Positions 63,787 through 64,000 of a DNA stretch of 64,000 bases are shown in pieces. This DNA is from Cladopsammia gracilis. Lineage: Eukaryota > Cnidaria > Anthozoa > Scleractinia > Dendrophylliidae. The position numbers and the translations under genes are program-made. The notes under the pieces were generated by a model. That model did no database searches. It saw only the letters and a program-made list of their open reading frames with translations, and was not told the origin of the DNA. The stretch spans positions 2,817,501 through 2,881,500 of the forward strand of contig JAJGOT010000017.1 of the NCBI GenBank assembly GCA_022457155.1. Reading direction: 5' to 3'. Within the stretch, counting starts at the first letter, position 1. Every line of letters begins with the position of its first letter.

Positions 63787-63865
<79 letters not shown>
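63787..63865. repeat. (TA)n microsatellite
   Basis: About 40 TA units, 180 bp beyond the end of the PLE frame, mirroring the tract before it. Confidence 0.97.
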
Positions 63866-63867
<2 letters not shown>

Positions 63868-64000
63868 TTGATTTGCAGAACTGCTGTCAGAGTGCTCAAT
63901 AGGATCAAAGGGCTCTTAAAGCCATCTCGTTAATGCGTTGAAACATGAGGTTAAAAAAAGAAGAATCTAAAATAAATATAAAATAAATATGGTAAAGATG

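Noticed and set aside
62800..63902. Frames with long IYIYIY runs
   Set aside because: Translation of (TA)n; only the PLE part after 62972 is meaningful.

Overview
This is a eukaryotic, animal window, most likely from an anthozoan cnidarian such as a stony coral. The grounds are a multi-exon gene with canonical GT/AG introns, innate-immunity domains (TIR, Death, Roc-COR), and a dense mixture of Penelope-like elements, a Polinton/adintovirus-like relic, non-LTR retrotransposons and many DNA-transposon families. Species was not determined and no database was searched. There is no rRNA and no convincing functional tRNA gene.

The main content is one minus-strand gene. I could assemble 17 consecutive coding exons from 62524 down to a stop codon at 21286. 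Every junction has GT/AG sites and matching phase, giving 1354 residues with the N-terminus missing (probably beyond the right edge). Domain order is pseudokinase (about 10-240), SH3 (about 247-306), Roc GTPase (about 340-705), COR (about 709-1078), Death (about 1105-1195) and TIR (about 1214-1345). The kinase has lost its catalytic residues (beta3 Lys to Arg, HRD to HQS, DFG to GLG), while the Roc P-loop and a candidate TIR catalytic Glu remain. I know of no named protein with this full order. By analogy with DAPK1, MFHAS1 and other ROCO, Death and TIR proteins, I infer an intracellular immune or cell-death signalling role.

Left part (1-20.1 kb), no intact host gene seen: two nested non-LTR retrotransposons (1-2133); a dispersed repeat split by a Penelope-like element with hammerhead-ribozyme-bearing inverted ends (2408-4149); a hAT-like element; a second, reversed Penelope-like element (9.8-11.2 kb); a CXC-type pseudogene (13.4-13.8 kb); a degraded Polinton/adintovirus-like insertion (about 14.2-19.1 kb) that has itself received a SINE, a 119-bp MITE and a DNA transposon; and a RecQ-like helicase pseudogene (19.7-20.1 kb).

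Middle and right (21.3-62.5 kb): the gene, with introns packed by transposons. The 12.4-kb intron between the two Roc exons holds an 11.8-kb element flanked by TTAA, into which a 9.0-kb CACTA-type element with a perfect 3-bp target duplication inserted, and which carries further MITEs and a 32-bp tandem array. The intron splitting the Death domain holds a 1.1-kb minisatellite. A Helitron/Helentron-like cassette occurs three times in introns of this one gene. The right edge (62.6-64 kb) has two Penelope-like fragments next to long (TA)n tracts.
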